Source of the DNA: Nostoc calcicola FACHB-3891
GTDB lineage: Bacteria; Cyanobacteriota; Cyanobacteriia; Cyanobacteriales; Nostocaceae
NCBI RefSeq assembly: GCF_014697355.1
Contig: NZ_JACJRQ010000014.1
Location: 1-64,000, forward strand
Direction of reading: 5' to 3'
DNA: 64,000 bases
The notes beneath the pieces are model-generated. The model searched no databases. It saw nothing but the letters and a program-made list of their open reading frames with translations, and had not been told where the DNA came from. Each line of letters opens with the position of its first letter. Position 1 is the stretch's first letter. Positions 55,307 to 64,000 of the stretch are shown here, in pieces. The translations under genes and the position numbers were made by a program.

Positions 55307-56326
55307 ATGAAACTACGCTGGTTTTCACTTAGCCTCATTAGTATTCTTCTGCTTTCGTCACCAGTAAAAGCAAATCCTAATAGTAATAAAATTTACTCAT
55401 CTGATAGCTGGAATAGAAATCAATCAAATTTACCATTACCGCCACTTCAATTTATTCCCCCAGTTCCCAGCAATGTTGTTAATCCAATAAATACACCTAA
55501 ATTTACTGGTATAGTTCCTTTAGGACATGAGATATCAGAACTAAAAAGTCCAATTAATAAATTAGTTTCTCGCTACAAATTCCTGACTCCGGGAATATTT
55601 TTTATGGATTTGGAAACAGGAGATTATATAAGTGTTAATGGAAATAAAGCTTTCCCCGCCGCCAGTACAATCAAGTACCCGATTTTGATTGCTTTATTTC
55701 AAGAAGTTGATGCAGGGAGAATCAAGCTAAACGAAACTTTAGTGATGCAGCGTAAATACGTTGTTGGCGGTTCCGGTAACATGCAATATATGCGGACGGG
55801 AAGCAAGTTTAGTGTGTTGAAAACTGCAACCATGATGATGACTATTAGTGATAACACTGCAACAAATATGATTATTGCTCGTTTGGGTGGAATTGCTAAA
55901 TTAAATCAACGGTTTCAGAGTTGGGGATTACAAAGTACTGCTCTTCGCCGGATGTTAGGAGATTTCAATGGAACTAATAAAACTAGTGCAAAAGACTTAG
56001 TAAGACTTTCAGCTTTGATGATAAATAATCAACTACTTTCTGATAAAAGTCAGTCTCAAGTTCTAGGTATTATGTATGGTTGTCACAATAGAAAATTGCT
56101 GCCATCTGGCTTAGGTTCTGGTGCAAAGATAGCTCACAAAACAGGAACTTTGCGTTTTGTATTGGGTGACGCGGGTATTATTCAAACGCCTTCAGGTAAG
56201 CGTTACTTGGCAGGAATTTTTGTGAGAAGGCCAAATAATGACCTCAGAGCAAGAGATTTTATTCGTCAAGTATCTCAAGTGGTGTATGGCTATTTTGAAC
56301 AACCAAAATTTAGCCGTGTGCCGTAG
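55307..56326 (+). CDS. Class A beta-lactamase-related serine hydrolase
   Basis: 339 residues with a signal peptide (WFSLSLISILLLSSPVKA). The serine nucleophile motif is S120-T-I-K123 (FPAASTIKYP), the second motif is SDN (181-183), and the third is KTG (278-280, AHKTGT). The omega-loop glutamate typical of true class A beta-lactamases is not evident (ALRRMLGDFNGTNKTSAKDL), so it may be a cell-wall peptidase or transpeptidase-like hydrolase rather than a resistance enzyme. A Pro-rich linker lies between signal and domain (LPLPPLQFIPPVP). It is followed by a hairpin. Confidence 0.85.
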   Translation: MKLRWFSLSLISILLLSSPVKANPNSNKIYSSDSWNRNQSNLPLPPLQFIPPVPSNVVNPINTPKFTGIVPLGHEISELKSPINKLVSRYKFLTPGIFFMDLETGDYISVNGNKAFPAASTIKYPILIALFQEVDAGRIKLNETLVMQRKYVVGGSGNMQYMRTGSKFSVLKTATMMMTISDNTATNMIIARLGGIAKLNQRFQSWGLQSTALRRMLGDFNGTNKTSAKDLVRLSALMINNQLLSDKSQSQVLGIMYGCHNRKLLPSGLGSGAKIAHKTGTLRFVLGDAGIIQTPSGKRYLAGIFVRRPNNDLRARDFIRQVSQVVYGYFEQPKFSRVP

Positions 56327-56332
56327 AGGAGA

Positions 56333-56352
56333 GACGCGATGAATCGCGTCTG
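56333..56352 (+). terminator. Palindrome after the beta-lactamase-like gene
   Basis: AGACGCGATGAATCGCGTCT lies just after the stop codon and before the converging ackA stop. It recurs in nearly the same form inside the element at 4974-5076, so it may be an interspersed palindrome that also serves as a terminator. Confidence 0.45.
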
Positions 56353-56360
56353 TACAAGAG

Positions 56361-57575
56361 TTATTTCAGTAGTTGCCAAGATTGTTGAGCGATCGCCCAG
56401 TCTTCTTGAGTATGTATTACTAATATTCTCACGCCTGAGTCGGGTGTGGCAATATCTTCATCAACTGGCTGGTGTTGATTTTTTTCCAAGTCTATTTTTA
56501 ATCCCAAAAATCCCAAAGCTTCACAGGCGGCTTGGCGAATTGCTGGTGAGTTTTCACCCACGCCTGCGGTGAATACTAAAGCGTCTAATCCTCCCAAACT
56601 GGTAAGCATTGCACCGATACCAGAACGCAGGCGATGTACGTACATATCCCACGCTAGTTTAGCGCGGGTGTTGCCTTGGGCGATCGCTTTTGTCACCTCA
56701 CGCATATCGCTAGATACGCCCGAAATTCCTCGCAATCCAGAAGTTTTATTTAGTATATAATCTAACTTTTCTATAGAGTAATCACAGTACCGCAACAGGT
56801 GAATTAAAATCCCCGGATCGATTGAGCCAGAACGACTGCCCATCATTAATCCTTCCAAAGGCGTGAACCCCATAGTGGTATCAATACTGCGACCGTTTTT
56901 AATAGCTGCCAAAGAACAACCGTTGCCGAGATGACAGGTGATTAATCGCAAGGATGCTAAATCTTTACCGAGAATTTGGGCAGCACGACCAGAACAGTAT
57001 TGGTGACTGATACCATGAAAGCCATAGCGACGGATACCTTGCTCTACCCATTCATAGGGAGCGGGATAAATTGCTGCTGCATCGGGTAGAGTGCTATGAA
57101 ATGCTGTATCAAAAACTGCAACTTGGGTGACTTCTCCTAAGATGTTTTCAATTGCTTCTATGCCTGCCAAAGCGCTAGGATTGTGTTCTGGAGCAAGGTT
57201 AGATAGATTAGCGATCGCCTTTTTGACATCCTCCGTAATTACCACACTTTCTCGATAATCTTGTCCACCATGTACTACACGATGTCCCACCAAATCGATT
57301 TCTGACAACTGATTAATGACTTTGGTAGCACCGCTAGTCAGTGTATTGACAATATAGGTGAGATGTGCTTTTGGAGAGTCACCAGAAATTGATTCTTGCA
57401 GCTTTGCGCCTGTAGCGGTTTTTACCTCAACTTCTGCTACACCGCGATCTTGAATCCAGTTAACTTTCCCTTCCCAAAGAGGTTGGGGTGCTTGGGTGGG
57501 GAGAGCCTTATCTGCAATTTCATACAAACAACTCTTTTGGCTACTCGAACCAGCGTTTAGCACCAATATCTTCAT
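56361..57575 (-). CDS. ackA: Acetate kinase
   Basis: 404 residues, full family length. It opens KILVLNAGSSSQKSCLYEI, contains HRVVHGGQDYRESVVIT, then the phosphate block RRYGFHGISHQYCSGRAAQI and LRLITCHLGNGCSLAAIKNG. MGFTPLEGLMMGSRSGSIDP follows, and FTAGVGENSPAIRQAACEAL near the end. It interconverts acetate + ATP and acetyl phosphate in the cytoplasm. The ATG at 57575 gives the canonical N-terminus. A phosphotransacetylase gene is not adjacent. Confidence 0.96.
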   Translation of the reverse strand: MKILVLNAGSSSQKSCLYEIADKALPTQAPQPLWEGKVNWIQDRGVAEVEVKTATGAKLQESISGDSPKAHLTYIVNTLTSGATKVINQLSEIDLVGHRVVHGGQDYRESVVITEDVKKAIANLSNLAPEHNPSALAGIEAIENILGEVTQVAVFDTAFHSTLPDAAAIYPAPYEWVEQGIRRYGFHGISHQYCSGRAAQILGKDLASLRLITCHLGNGCSLAAIKNGRSIDTTMGFTPLEGLMMGSRSGSIDPGILIHLLRYCDYSIEKLDYILNKTSGLRGISGVSSDMREVTKAIAQGNTRAKLAWDMYVHRLRSGIGAMLTSLGGLDALVFTAGVGENSPAIRQAACEALGFLGLKIDLEKNQHQPVDEDIATPDSGVRILVIHTQEDWAIAQQSWQLLK

Positions 57576-57813
57576 ATGACCTGCTTTAATCATGTCACAA
57601 TGCTACACTTAGTTGCGACAGTGTGCTATTGGGCATTAGACATATTTTGAAAAAGAAAATGGGGAATGGGTAGAGACGCGCTAAGTTAACACTGATTAAC
57701 TGGTACAGATTTTTAAATTGATTTATATAAAAAAATAAAAAGTCAAAAGTCAAAATAAAAACAATATTTTTTTACTGTTACTATTGAACTTCGACTTATT
57801 AGTTGAAATTGAT

Positions 57814-57921
57814 TATAGCGTTTCCCGACAAACGTGAGGTACACCTGTAGGGGCACGGCAGTGCCGTGTCCCTACACCTGGCGATATAATGTTGTACCGC
57901 ATCTGAATGGGAACCGCTATA
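57814..57921. repeat. MITE family 3, intact reference copy
   Basis: 108 bp, from TATAGCGTTTCCC to GGGAACCGCTATA, with a central hairpin GTAGGGGCACGGCAGTGCC and GTGTCCCTAC. It is the uninterrupted form that allows the nested copy at 53530-54043 to be read. Confidence 0.85.
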
Positions 57922-57927
57922 AATTGC

Positions 57928-58395
57928 CTAAGCAACACTAGTAGTAAAAAACTTTTCTAAGTTTTTCTTTTGAACAAAATTGATATATTGAGACACAATT
58001 TCAGGACTGAGCAATTCTATCATTAGGTGGTTTTCAATCCAAAATTCGATCACTTCAAACTGACCCCGGTTACAATGTAGTACTCGCCATCCTTCACTAG
58101 CAGCAATTTCTTCAATCTCTTTTTCACTAACAGACACACTTACGGCTGCGTGGACTGCATTGAATTGACTATAATTGTTGTTTTTACGAAATTGAACTTG
58201 TTGTTCGCCATCACCAGGAATCAACTCAGTACCCAGTGGATAAACTTCAATCAAAGTGCCTTGTTCATCAAGAGCTACTGCTACATAACTTCCGGGATGT
58301 GAAGGAAATGGAGCAATCTTTCCGCCCAAAAGTTTAGCTAAAACCTCAGCAACATGACGGGGATTATTCGCTGCAATAGAAATATGGTGAATCAT
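57928..58395 (-). CDS. VOC (glyoxalase-fold) protein
   Basis: 155 residues. It opens MIHHISIAANNPRHVAEVLA, the typical first beta-alpha unit of vicinal-oxygen-chelate proteins, with a metal-ligand-type His near the start. ALDEQGTLIEVYPLGTEL and FEVIEFWIENHLMIELL give later Glu-containing strands, and AVHAAVSVSV begins the second module. The activity cannot be inferred. The C-terminus has an added basic tail (FVQKKNLEKFF). Single gene next to a MITE. Confidence 0.72.
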   Translation of the reverse strand: MIHHISIAANNPRHVAEVLAKLLGGKIAPFPSHPGSYVAVALDEQGTLIEVYPLGTELIPGDGEQQVQFRKNNNYSQFNAVHAAVSVSVSEKEIEEIAASEGWRVLHCNRGQFEVIEFWIENHLMIELLSPEIVSQYINFVQKKNLEKFFTTSVA

Positions 58396-58772
58396 CGGTG
58401 CTGCCTCAAGAATTCAAACAATTTATAATTATTTACACCTGATTACAGCAGAATTCAGGAGTCAGAATTGAGGAGTCAGAATTCAGAATAGTTTCTAGGT
58501 CTAGCTACCAGACCTAGATAGTCTAGTTCACTCTCTTGAAATCTGCTGTATCTATTCAAAAATAAATTCTTTGAATATTACTGTTTTTTTAATAAAAATT
58601 AGTATTAATTAAAAATTTTATGTTCTAATCTAGAGAAGATATATAATAATGTACTGATTACATCTATCTTGGGTAGTGTGCTAGTTCTGTCTTTAGTTAG
58701 GTTAATTTGTGATTTTCAATCTATGAGCTTGGATGAAATTTACGGAATTTTTATTTATAAAATACTAAATTT
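58396..58772. other. Gene-free stretch with repeats
   Basis: CAGAATTCAGGAGTCAGAAT filler (58448-58490), then CTAGGTCTAGCTACCAGACC, which resembles 34661-34690, then A/T-rich DNA. I see no gene. Confidence 0.5.
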
Positions 58773-59597
58773 ATGATTTTAAAAAATTATCAATTTCACT
58801 ATTCTTTAATTGGCAACTACGATAAACCACTAATTATTTTTCTACATGGCTTCATGGGTAACATTGATGAATTTGATGAAGCGATAAAATTATTATCTGA
58901 TGAATTTTCTTATTTAACACTTGACCTGCCTGGACACGGGAAAACTCAAGTTTTGGGTGAGGATGAATACTATACAATGCCCAACACTGCCCACGCCATA
59001 ATTAAATTATTGGATGAATTAAAAGTTGCCAAATGCTTTTTAGTTGGTTATTCAATGGGTGGAAGATTGGCTTTATACTTAGCCTTACATTTTCCGGAAC
59101 GTTTCTTCAAAGTGATACTAGAATCAGCTTCCTCAGGTTTAGCAACAGAAGCAGAACGATTAGAACGAATTAAGCGTGATACGCAAATAGGCAAGAAATT
59201 GACAAGAATTACTACTAAAATTGATTTTGCCGATTTTTTATCAAATTGGTATAATCAAGCAATTTTTTGTTATATAAAAAATCATCCACAATATGAAAAA
59301 ATGCTAGAAAATCGCTTGCAGAACAATCCGCAAGAATTAGATAAATCACTGCGCTTTATGGGTACTGGATGTCAGCCTAATTTGTGGACAAAGCTAGCAA
59401 AGAATATAGTTCCTATGCTTTTATTGGCTGGGGAATATGATGAAAAATTTGTATATATTAATACAGAAATGGCTCAAATATGTGAACTTGCCCAGCTAAA
59501 AATAATTGATAATGCTGGACATAATATTCACTTTGAAAGTACTTTAGCATTTGTGCAAATTTTGAGAGATTTTTTTAATTCTAGTAATCCGCTTTAA
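58773..59597 (+). CDS. Alpha/beta hydrolase, MenH-like
   Basis: 274 residues. FLHGFMGNIDEF is the oxyanion-hole segment, DLPGHGKT follows, G-Y-S-M-G-G holds nucleophile Ser94, and AGEYDEKF and GHNIHFE give the Asp and His. Among hydrolases this spacing and FLHGFMG best fit MenH (SHCHC synthase) of phylloquinone/menaquinone synthesis, which cyanobacteria need for photosystem I. Other men genes are not in the window, so the assignment is moderate. A/T-rich upstream region. Confidence 0.75.
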   Translation: MILKNYQFHYSLIGNYDKPLIIFLHGFMGNIDEFDEAIKLLSDEFSYLTLDLPGHGKTQVLGEDEYYTMPNTAHAIIKLLDELKVAKCFLVGYSMGGRLALYLALHFPERFFKVILESASSGLATEAERLERIKRDTQIGKKLTRITTKIDFADFLSNWYNQAIFCYIKNHPQYEKMLENRLQNNPQELDKSLRFMGTGCQPNLWTKLAKNIVPMLLLAGEYDEKFVYINTEMAQICELAQLKIIDNAGHNIHFESTLAFVQILRDFFNSSNPL

Positions 59598-60224
59598 TTT
59601 GTAGAACTTGGATGAATAAAGGGAAAGGGGGAAAGGGGAAAGGGGAAAAGTAGAAGAAAAACCTTTAACCCTTACCCTTTAACCTTTTCCCAAAACCAGA
59701 TTAGCGGATAGCTAAGGTTTAGCCCATCCTGACTACTGAATTCTGTTCGATAAATCACGTCTCTACACGACGGTTTTGGGTTTATCTTAACTGTATTAGC
59801 CTAAGGGTCAATTGCTATCTCTGTCTGCCCTATCAAACAAAGCACAATTCCCCATTATTAGTCAATCAGTCTCTAGTTAGTTCATTAATCACTCTTTAGT
59901 CTAGTTCAAATCCCACTCGTGGAAGAAGCTTTAATGAGTGAGATTTTCTAGCCTTTTAAAGTAACTGAAATCAAGCTAATATGCAAATAGTGGTAATGTC
60001 AAAATAACTGGCATTATCTACATTTTGTATTGATTAAAAATCCTGAATTAGTAATTGTTGATTATTGTGACTGTCATTTTTGCGTCACATTTATATTTAA
60101 CAATACTCTATATGGAGATATAGATATAGCTTTATCTTTCCATCTCAATAAAATTGATTATTTGAGGTAATTTTTGATGAGACAAAGCAAAAAGATTCTG
60201 CTCAACACTAAATGAGGAACTAAT
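59598..60224. other. Gene-free stretch
   Basis: Holds a G/A-rich and C/T-rich inverted pair (GGGGAAAGG ... CCTTTAACCTTTTCCC, 59620-59692) that may terminate the hydrolase gene. An inverted copy of filler also seen near 36225 follows (TTAGCGGATAGCTAAGGTTT, 59702). The rest is A/T-rich with no gene. Confidence 0.5.
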
Positions 60225-61592
60225 GTGAGTAGACCTAAGGACTACGATTTGCTTGAGCAGACAGAGATAACTAAAATACCATCACCCAAGCCATCACTGA
60301 CATTACCAGACGCAGTAGCTCTGATTGTCGGTATTGTCATCGGGGCGGGGATTTTTCAAACCCCGGCTCTAGTAGCAAATCAAGCGGGTAGTAATATTGC
60401 GGTGCTACTTTTTTGGTTCATTGGTGGTGTGATATCTCTTGTGGGAGCGCTTTGCTATGCAGAATTAGCAACAGTTTATCCTGATGTTGGAGGTGCTTAC
60501 TACTATTTGAAACGCGCATTTGGGCGAGGAGTTGCCTTTTTATTTGCCTGGGCACGGATGACAGTAATTCAAACTGGTTCTATTGCTCTTTTAGCATTTG
60601 TTTTTGGGGATTATGTTTCTCAAATATGGCGACTAGGCGCGTTTTCATCTTCTATTTATGCAGCAGTGGCGATCGCCTTTTTAACTGCTTTGAACATGGT
60701 TGGTTTGCAGCAAGGTAAGTGGACGCAAAACTTGCTGAGTGTTGCCAAAGTTCTGGGTTTGTTGCTAGTAGTAATTATTGGCCTTAGCGCCACTCCCAAT
60801 TCTAGCGCCTCTGTGGAATCTGCATCATCAGGAACTTGGGGACTGGCGATGGTGTTTGTACTGTTGTCCTATGGCGGTTGGAATGAAGCCGCTTACATCT
60901 CCGCAGAAATTAAAAATGGACGACGTAACATTGTGCGATCGCTCATTTGGAGTATTGGTATTATCACCGCCATTTATCTGCTGATCAACCTGGCTTACCT
61001 GCGGGGACTGGGATTAGCCAACATGGCACAGTCAGAAGCAGTAGCCGCAGATTTAATGCGATCGCTTTGGGGCGCACCAGGAGCGTTATTCATCAGCATC
61101 CTCATTGCGATCGCCACTTTAGGGGCAACCAACGCCACAATTTTTACTGGAGCGCGTACCAACTACGCACTCGGACAAGATTTTTCCGTATTCGGTTTTA
61201 TGGGACGCTGGCAGCAACGTCCTAGCAGTCCTACCAATGCCTTATTGTTGCAAGCAGCGATCGCCTTAGCACTAGTTGTTTTAGGCACTCTCACCCGCAA
61301 AGGCTTTGAAACAATGGTGGATTACACCGCCCCTGTATTTTGGTTCTTCTTCTTGCTTTCAGGCATATCCCTGATCGTCTTGCGTATCCGGGAACCCCAC
61401 ATAGTGCGACCCTTTCGCGTGCCATTTTATCCTTTCACACCATTACTTTTTTGCGCCGTCTGCGGTTACTTACTCTATTCCAGCTTAGTTTACACAAACG
61501 TGGGAGCGATCGTAGGTGTTTTAGTTGTCGCAGCAGGTATTCCGCTGTTGCTCTGGAATAACCAACGGGGGCGGGGGGATGCGGGGAGATGA
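60225..61592 (+). CDS. APC-family amino acid permease
   Basis: 455 residues with about twelve membrane segments. It opens LTLPDAVALIVGIVIGAGIF, with the helix-1 break G-I-V-I-G-A-G-I-F that is the substrate-site signature of the family. GALCYAELATVYPDVGGAYY matches helix 2-3, and a helix-6 motif is seen in VFVLLSYGGWNEAAYISAEI. The start is GTG with GAGGA about 10 nt upstream. It likely imports or exchanges amino acids or related amines across the plasma membrane. Substrate not determinable. Confidence 0.9.
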   Translation: MSRPKDYDLLEQTEITKIPSPKPSLTLPDAVALIVGIVIGAGIFQTPALVANQAGSNIAVLLFWFIGGVISLVGALCYAELATVYPDVGGAYYYLKRAFGRGVAFLFAWARMTVIQTGSIALLAFVFGDYVSQIWRLGAFSSSIYAAVAIAFLTALNMVGLQQGKWTQNLLSVAKVLGLLLVVIIGLSATPNSSASVESASSGTWGLAMVFVLLSYGGWNEAAYISAEIKNGRRNIVRSLIWSIGIITAIYLLINLAYLRGLGLANMAQSEAVAADLMRSLWGAPGALFISILIAIATLGATNATIFTGARTNYALGQDFSVFGFMGRWQQRPSSPTNALLLQAAIALALVVLGTLTRKGFETMVDYTAPVFWFFFLLSGISLIVLRIREPHIVRPFRVPFYPFTPLLFCAVCGYLLYSSLVYTNVGAIVGVLVVAAGIPLLLWNNQRGRGDAGR

Positions 61593-61687
61593 GGGGGATG
61601 AGGGGGATGAGGGGGCAGGGGGAGAAATAACCAATGCCCAATGCCCAATGACTAATTACTAATGACAAATGACAAAGGAGAAAATTC

Positions 61688-62344
61688 ATGAACTTCAAGA
61701 AAATTCTGTTTTTACTGGTTACAGGGGTTAGTATTACGAGCTTGGGAATTGCTGGATGTACGACGGAACAGCGTAATGCTGAAATTCCGACGGAATCTTC
61801 TACTTTAACGGCTGAGACTGAAACAGTAACTCCTACAGCTACACCGACAAGTCAACCGCAAGAACGCCCTGGTGATGTTCCTTATGTGCCAACACCAGAA
61901 CCCGTGGTAGATGCAATGTTGAAAGTGGCAAAAGTGGGCAAAAATGATGTACTTTACGACCTTGGCAGTGGTGACGGGCGAATTGTGAATACTGCGGCAC
62001 AAAGGTATGGTACGCGGGGTATCGGCATAGATATTGACCCCCAACGCATCCAAGAAGCTAATGACAATGCCCAAAAAGCAGGAGTCACAGATCGGGTGAA
62101 GTTTGTTCAGCAAGACTTGTTCAACACTGATTTTAGTGAAGCAACGGTAGTTACACTTTACCTGTTACCAGAAATCAATCTGAAACTCCGCCCCAAACTC
62201 TTGAAAGAACTCAAACCCGGTACTCGCATTGTTTCCCATGCCTTTGATATGGGCGACTGGAAACCACAGCAGACACTCAATGTAGAGGGCAAAAGTGTTT
62301 ACTATTGGGTAGTTCCTAAAGAGATACCAGCGAATTTGCGATAA
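61688..62344 (+). CDS. Lipoprotein with methyltransferase domain
   Basis: 218 residues. AAGGAGA lies 8 nt upstream of the ATG. The N-terminus is a lipoprotein signal (FLLVTGVSITSLGIAGC, lipobox L-G-I-A-G-C), then a Thr/Pro-rich linker (TETVTPTATPTSQPQE). A class I methyltransferase core follows: VLYDLGSGDGRIVNTAA is motif I, GIGIDIDPQRIQEA post-I, and VVTLYLLPEINLKLRP motif IV. A membrane-anchored, exported methyltransferase is unexpected because SAM is cytoplasmic, so either the domain is retasked or the signal keeps it on the inner face. Confidence 0.82.
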   Translation: MNFKKILFLLVTGVSITSLGIAGCTTEQRNAEIPTESSTLTAETETVTPTATPTSQPQERPGDVPYVPTPEPVVDAMLKVAKVGKNDVLYDLGSGDGRIVNTAAQRYGTRGIGIDIDPQRIQEANDNAQKAGVTDRVKFVQQDLFNTDFSEATVVTLYLLPEINLKLRPKLLKELKPGTRIVSHAFDMGDWKPQQTLNVEGKSVYYWVVPKEIPANLR

Positions 62345-62660
62345 AAACCGTGGCAATTTTGGATTTTGGATTTTGGATTTTGGATTGAGGAAATCATCTA
62401 AAATCCAAATCCAAATTCTTTGATTTGTATCAAATAAGTAGTGGCATGGCAAGGCTAAAATGTTGCAATAAATTTTCTTGTGCTGTGGACATCTTGTCCG
62501 CACCGGACGGGCAAGACGCCCATCCCACAAGAGTCAAGTTAATGCACTATTTTAAGCTTGTCACACCCTACAAATACTACTTCTGAATTCTGACTTCTGA
62601 ATTCTGAATTCTGTTATAAGACTTTTAATCTAAAATCCAAAATCGTTTGAGTGAGAAAAT
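62345..62660. other. Gene-free stretch with short repeats
   Basis: Three tandem TTTGGAT units (62361-62385) pair with AAATCCAAA downstream, possibly a terminator. GAATTC-type filler is at 62583-62613. No gene seen. Confidence 0.5.
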
Positions 62661-63470
62661 ATGATAGGCTTAAAAGGAAAGAATGCCCTAATTACAGGTG
62701 CAACATCAGGTATCGGTCAAGCGATCGCCATCAAATTTGCTCAAGAAGGGTGCAATATCGCTATCAATTACCGTAAAGACTCTGAAGCTGGGGCACAAAC
62801 GCAAGAGATGGCATTGCAAGCAGCTTGTGGAGATATTCAAAATTGTGGTGTGAAGTCCTTGCTGGTTGAGGGAGATGTTTCCCAAGAGTCAGATATTGTT
62901 GAAATGGTCAATACTGTTGTTAGGGAACTTGGCAGTCTAGATATTCTTATAAACAATGCCGGTATTCAAACAGAAAGTCCATCTCATGAAGTTACCACAG
63001 CAGATTTTGACCGAGTGATTGCAGTCAATCTCCGGGGTGCTTATCTCTGCGCCCGTGAAACTATTAAACACCTGCTATCTGCTAATCGTCGGGGAGTAAT
63101 TATTAATATTTCCAGCGTTCATGAAATTATTCCTCGACCGATGTATATCAGTTATTCTATTAGCAAAGGTGGCATGGAAAATCTCACCAAAACTTTAGCA
63201 TTAGAATACGCTAGTCAAGGTATTCGTGTTAACGCCGTTGCCCCCGGAGCGACAATCACACCAATAAATCAAGCCTGGATAGATGACCCAGAAAAAAAGG
63301 CGATGGTGGAAAGTCACATCCCAATGGGGCGGGCTGGGACTACAGAAGAAATGGCAGCCGCAGTAGCTTTTTTAGCTTCGGATGAAGCCGCATATATCAC
63401 CGGACAAACGCTGTTTGTCGATGGTGGATTGACTCTGTATGCTGATTTCCGGGAAACCTGGTCGGCTTAA
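62661..63470 (+). CDS. SDR family oxidoreductase, glucose 1-dehydrogenase-like
   Basis: 269 residues. Cofactor motif TGATSGIG, then NNAG, the active-site serine in INISSVHE, and Y-S-I-S-K. It ends [14 protein letters not shown], similar to Bacillus-type glucose 1-dehydrogenases. NYRKDSE after strand 2 suggests NADPH use or dual use. The next gene (invertase) starts 61 bp downstream, so both could act on sugars released from sucrose. The exact substrate is inferred. Confidence 0.87.
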   Translation: MIGLKGKNALITGATSGIGQAIAIKFAQEGCNIAINYRKDSEAGAQTQEMALQAACGDIQNCGVKSLLVEGDVSQESDIVEMVNTVVRELGSLDILINNAGIQTESPSHEVTTADFDRVIAVNLRGAYLCARETIKHLLSANRRGVIINISSVHEIIPRPMYISYSISKGGMENLTKTLALEYASQGIRVNAVAPGATITPINQAWIDDPEKKAMVESHIPMGRAGTTEEMAAAVAFLASDEAAYITGQTLFVDGGLTLYADFRETWSA

Positions 63471-63531
63471 GAGTTTAGCTGGCGTGCTTTCCACAATTGA
63501 GCCGATACATATCATTAGTGGAATTAAGCGC

Positions 63532-64000
63532 ATGACTCGCACAAGCAATAAGAACACTTTGCTAGAAGCAGAAGCCTGGAAATTTCTGGAAAAGTCGATA
63601 ATTTATTATCAAGGAAAACCCATCGGTACGGTAGCTGCCCGCGATCCAAAGTCAGATGCACTCAATTATGACCAGTGTTTTCTGCGGGATTTTGTGCCTT
63701 CTGCTTTGGTTTTTTTGATGTACGGCAAAGCAGATATTGTCCGCAACTTCTTAATAGAAACACTGAAATTACAAAGTCATGAAAAGCAGATGGACTGCTT
63801 TGAACCGGGAGCGGGGTTAATGCCTGCGAGTTTCAAAGTACAATTCAATGGAAGCGAGGAATATTTGGTTGCTGATTTTGGTGAACAAGCGATCGCTCGC
63901 GTTCCTCCAGTTGATTCTGGTATGTGGTGGATTCTGCTGCTACTAGCTCATGAAAAAGCTACAGGCGATTTGGCTCTAGCGCGTCAGCCAGACTTTCAAA
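63532..64000 (+). CDS. Alkaline/neutral invertase (GH100), 5' part
   Basis: Open from ATG 63532 to the end of the window (156 codons visible). [40 protein letters not shown], then [12 protein letters not shown] are characteristic of GH100 invertases of cyanobacteria and plants, with the catalytic Asp in NYDQCF and a [18 protein letters not shown] block. It hydrolyses sucrose to glucose and fructose in the cytoplasm. The gene continues beyond the window. It is probably co-transcribed with the preceding SDR gene. Confidence 0.9.
   Translation, partial: MTRTSNKNTLLEAEAWKFLEKSIIYYQGKPIGTVAARDPKSDALNYDQCFLRDFVPSALVFLMYGKADIVRNFLIETLKLQSHEKQMDCFEPGAGLMPASFKVQFNGSEEYLVADFGEQAIARVPPVDSGMWWILLLLAHEKATGDLALARQPDFQ

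Noticed and set aside
59900-59935. Possible tRNA 3' end (AGTTCAAATCCCAC)
   Set aside because: No matching acceptor, D or anticodon arms could be folded around it.

Overview
The window reads as chromosome of a filamentous, probably heterocystous (Nostocales-like) cyanobacterium. The grounds are many HIP1-type GCGATCGC sites, heptanucleotide tandem repeats between genes, a nifE-type gene, a PEP-CTERM protein, Uma2 and Rpn/DUF4351 nuclease-like genes, an alkaline/neutral invertase, and many small palindromic insertion elements. No rRNA operon, tRNA gene or CRISPR array was seen.

Layout. 0-5 kb: a leucine-rich-repeat-variant protein, a PD-(D/E)XK-like protein, two tandem paralogs with nuclease-A-inhibitor-like modules, and a methyltransferase. 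5-13 kb: a DUF202 membrane protein, a secreted protein, a CadD-like transporter divergent from a LysR regulator, a membrane fusion protein, an SDR oxidoreductase, and a rubrerythrin bracketed by two copies of one small element. 13-17.6 kb: an MFS transporter gene broken by about 3 kb of inserted DNA. The insert carries a structured RNA candidate, an acyltransferase and a decayed ISAs1-family IS, and a 21-bp tandem repeat follows the broken gene. 17.6-26.4 kb: TMEM175-like, Uma2, transaldolase-like, a large CNB/degenerate AAA/polyferredoxin fusion, an Rpn nuclease and an SbmA-like ABC transporter. 27-34.6 kb: an operon-like cluster (esterase with a Cys in the nucleophile position, BtrH-like protein, carrier protein, acyl ligase, methyltransferase, then a GH13 enzyme) that resembles a small acyl-transfer biosynthetic pathway. 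34.6-36.1 kb: a degenerate duplicate of the 19-24 kb region. 36-45 kb: an orphan nifE, LtrA, and a large SBBP/Calx-beta protein. 45-53 kb: a PEP-CTERM protein, a dihaem cytochrome, FtsH, a class IV aminotransferase and a GNAT enzyme. 53.3-54.2 kb: a nest of small elements. 54-64 kb: a beta-lactamase-fold hydrolase, acetate kinase, a VOC protein, a MenH-like hydrolase, an APC permease, a lipoprotein methyltransferase, an SDR, and the start of a GH100 invertase.

The most striking item is a roughly 204-nt RNA candidate on the minus strand (13801-14004). It puts an exact sarcin-ricin loop core and a complete, gap-free GTPase-associated-centre module of 23S rRNA into one molecule, in the opposite order to rRNA. 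Perfect terminal helices close it, and a consensus -10 box sits 7 nt from its 5' end. Several differences from the E. coli module are compensatory base-pair changes, which argues for a selected rRNA mimic rather than rRNA debris. Its function is unknown; mimicry of the ribosomal factor-binding site is my inference.
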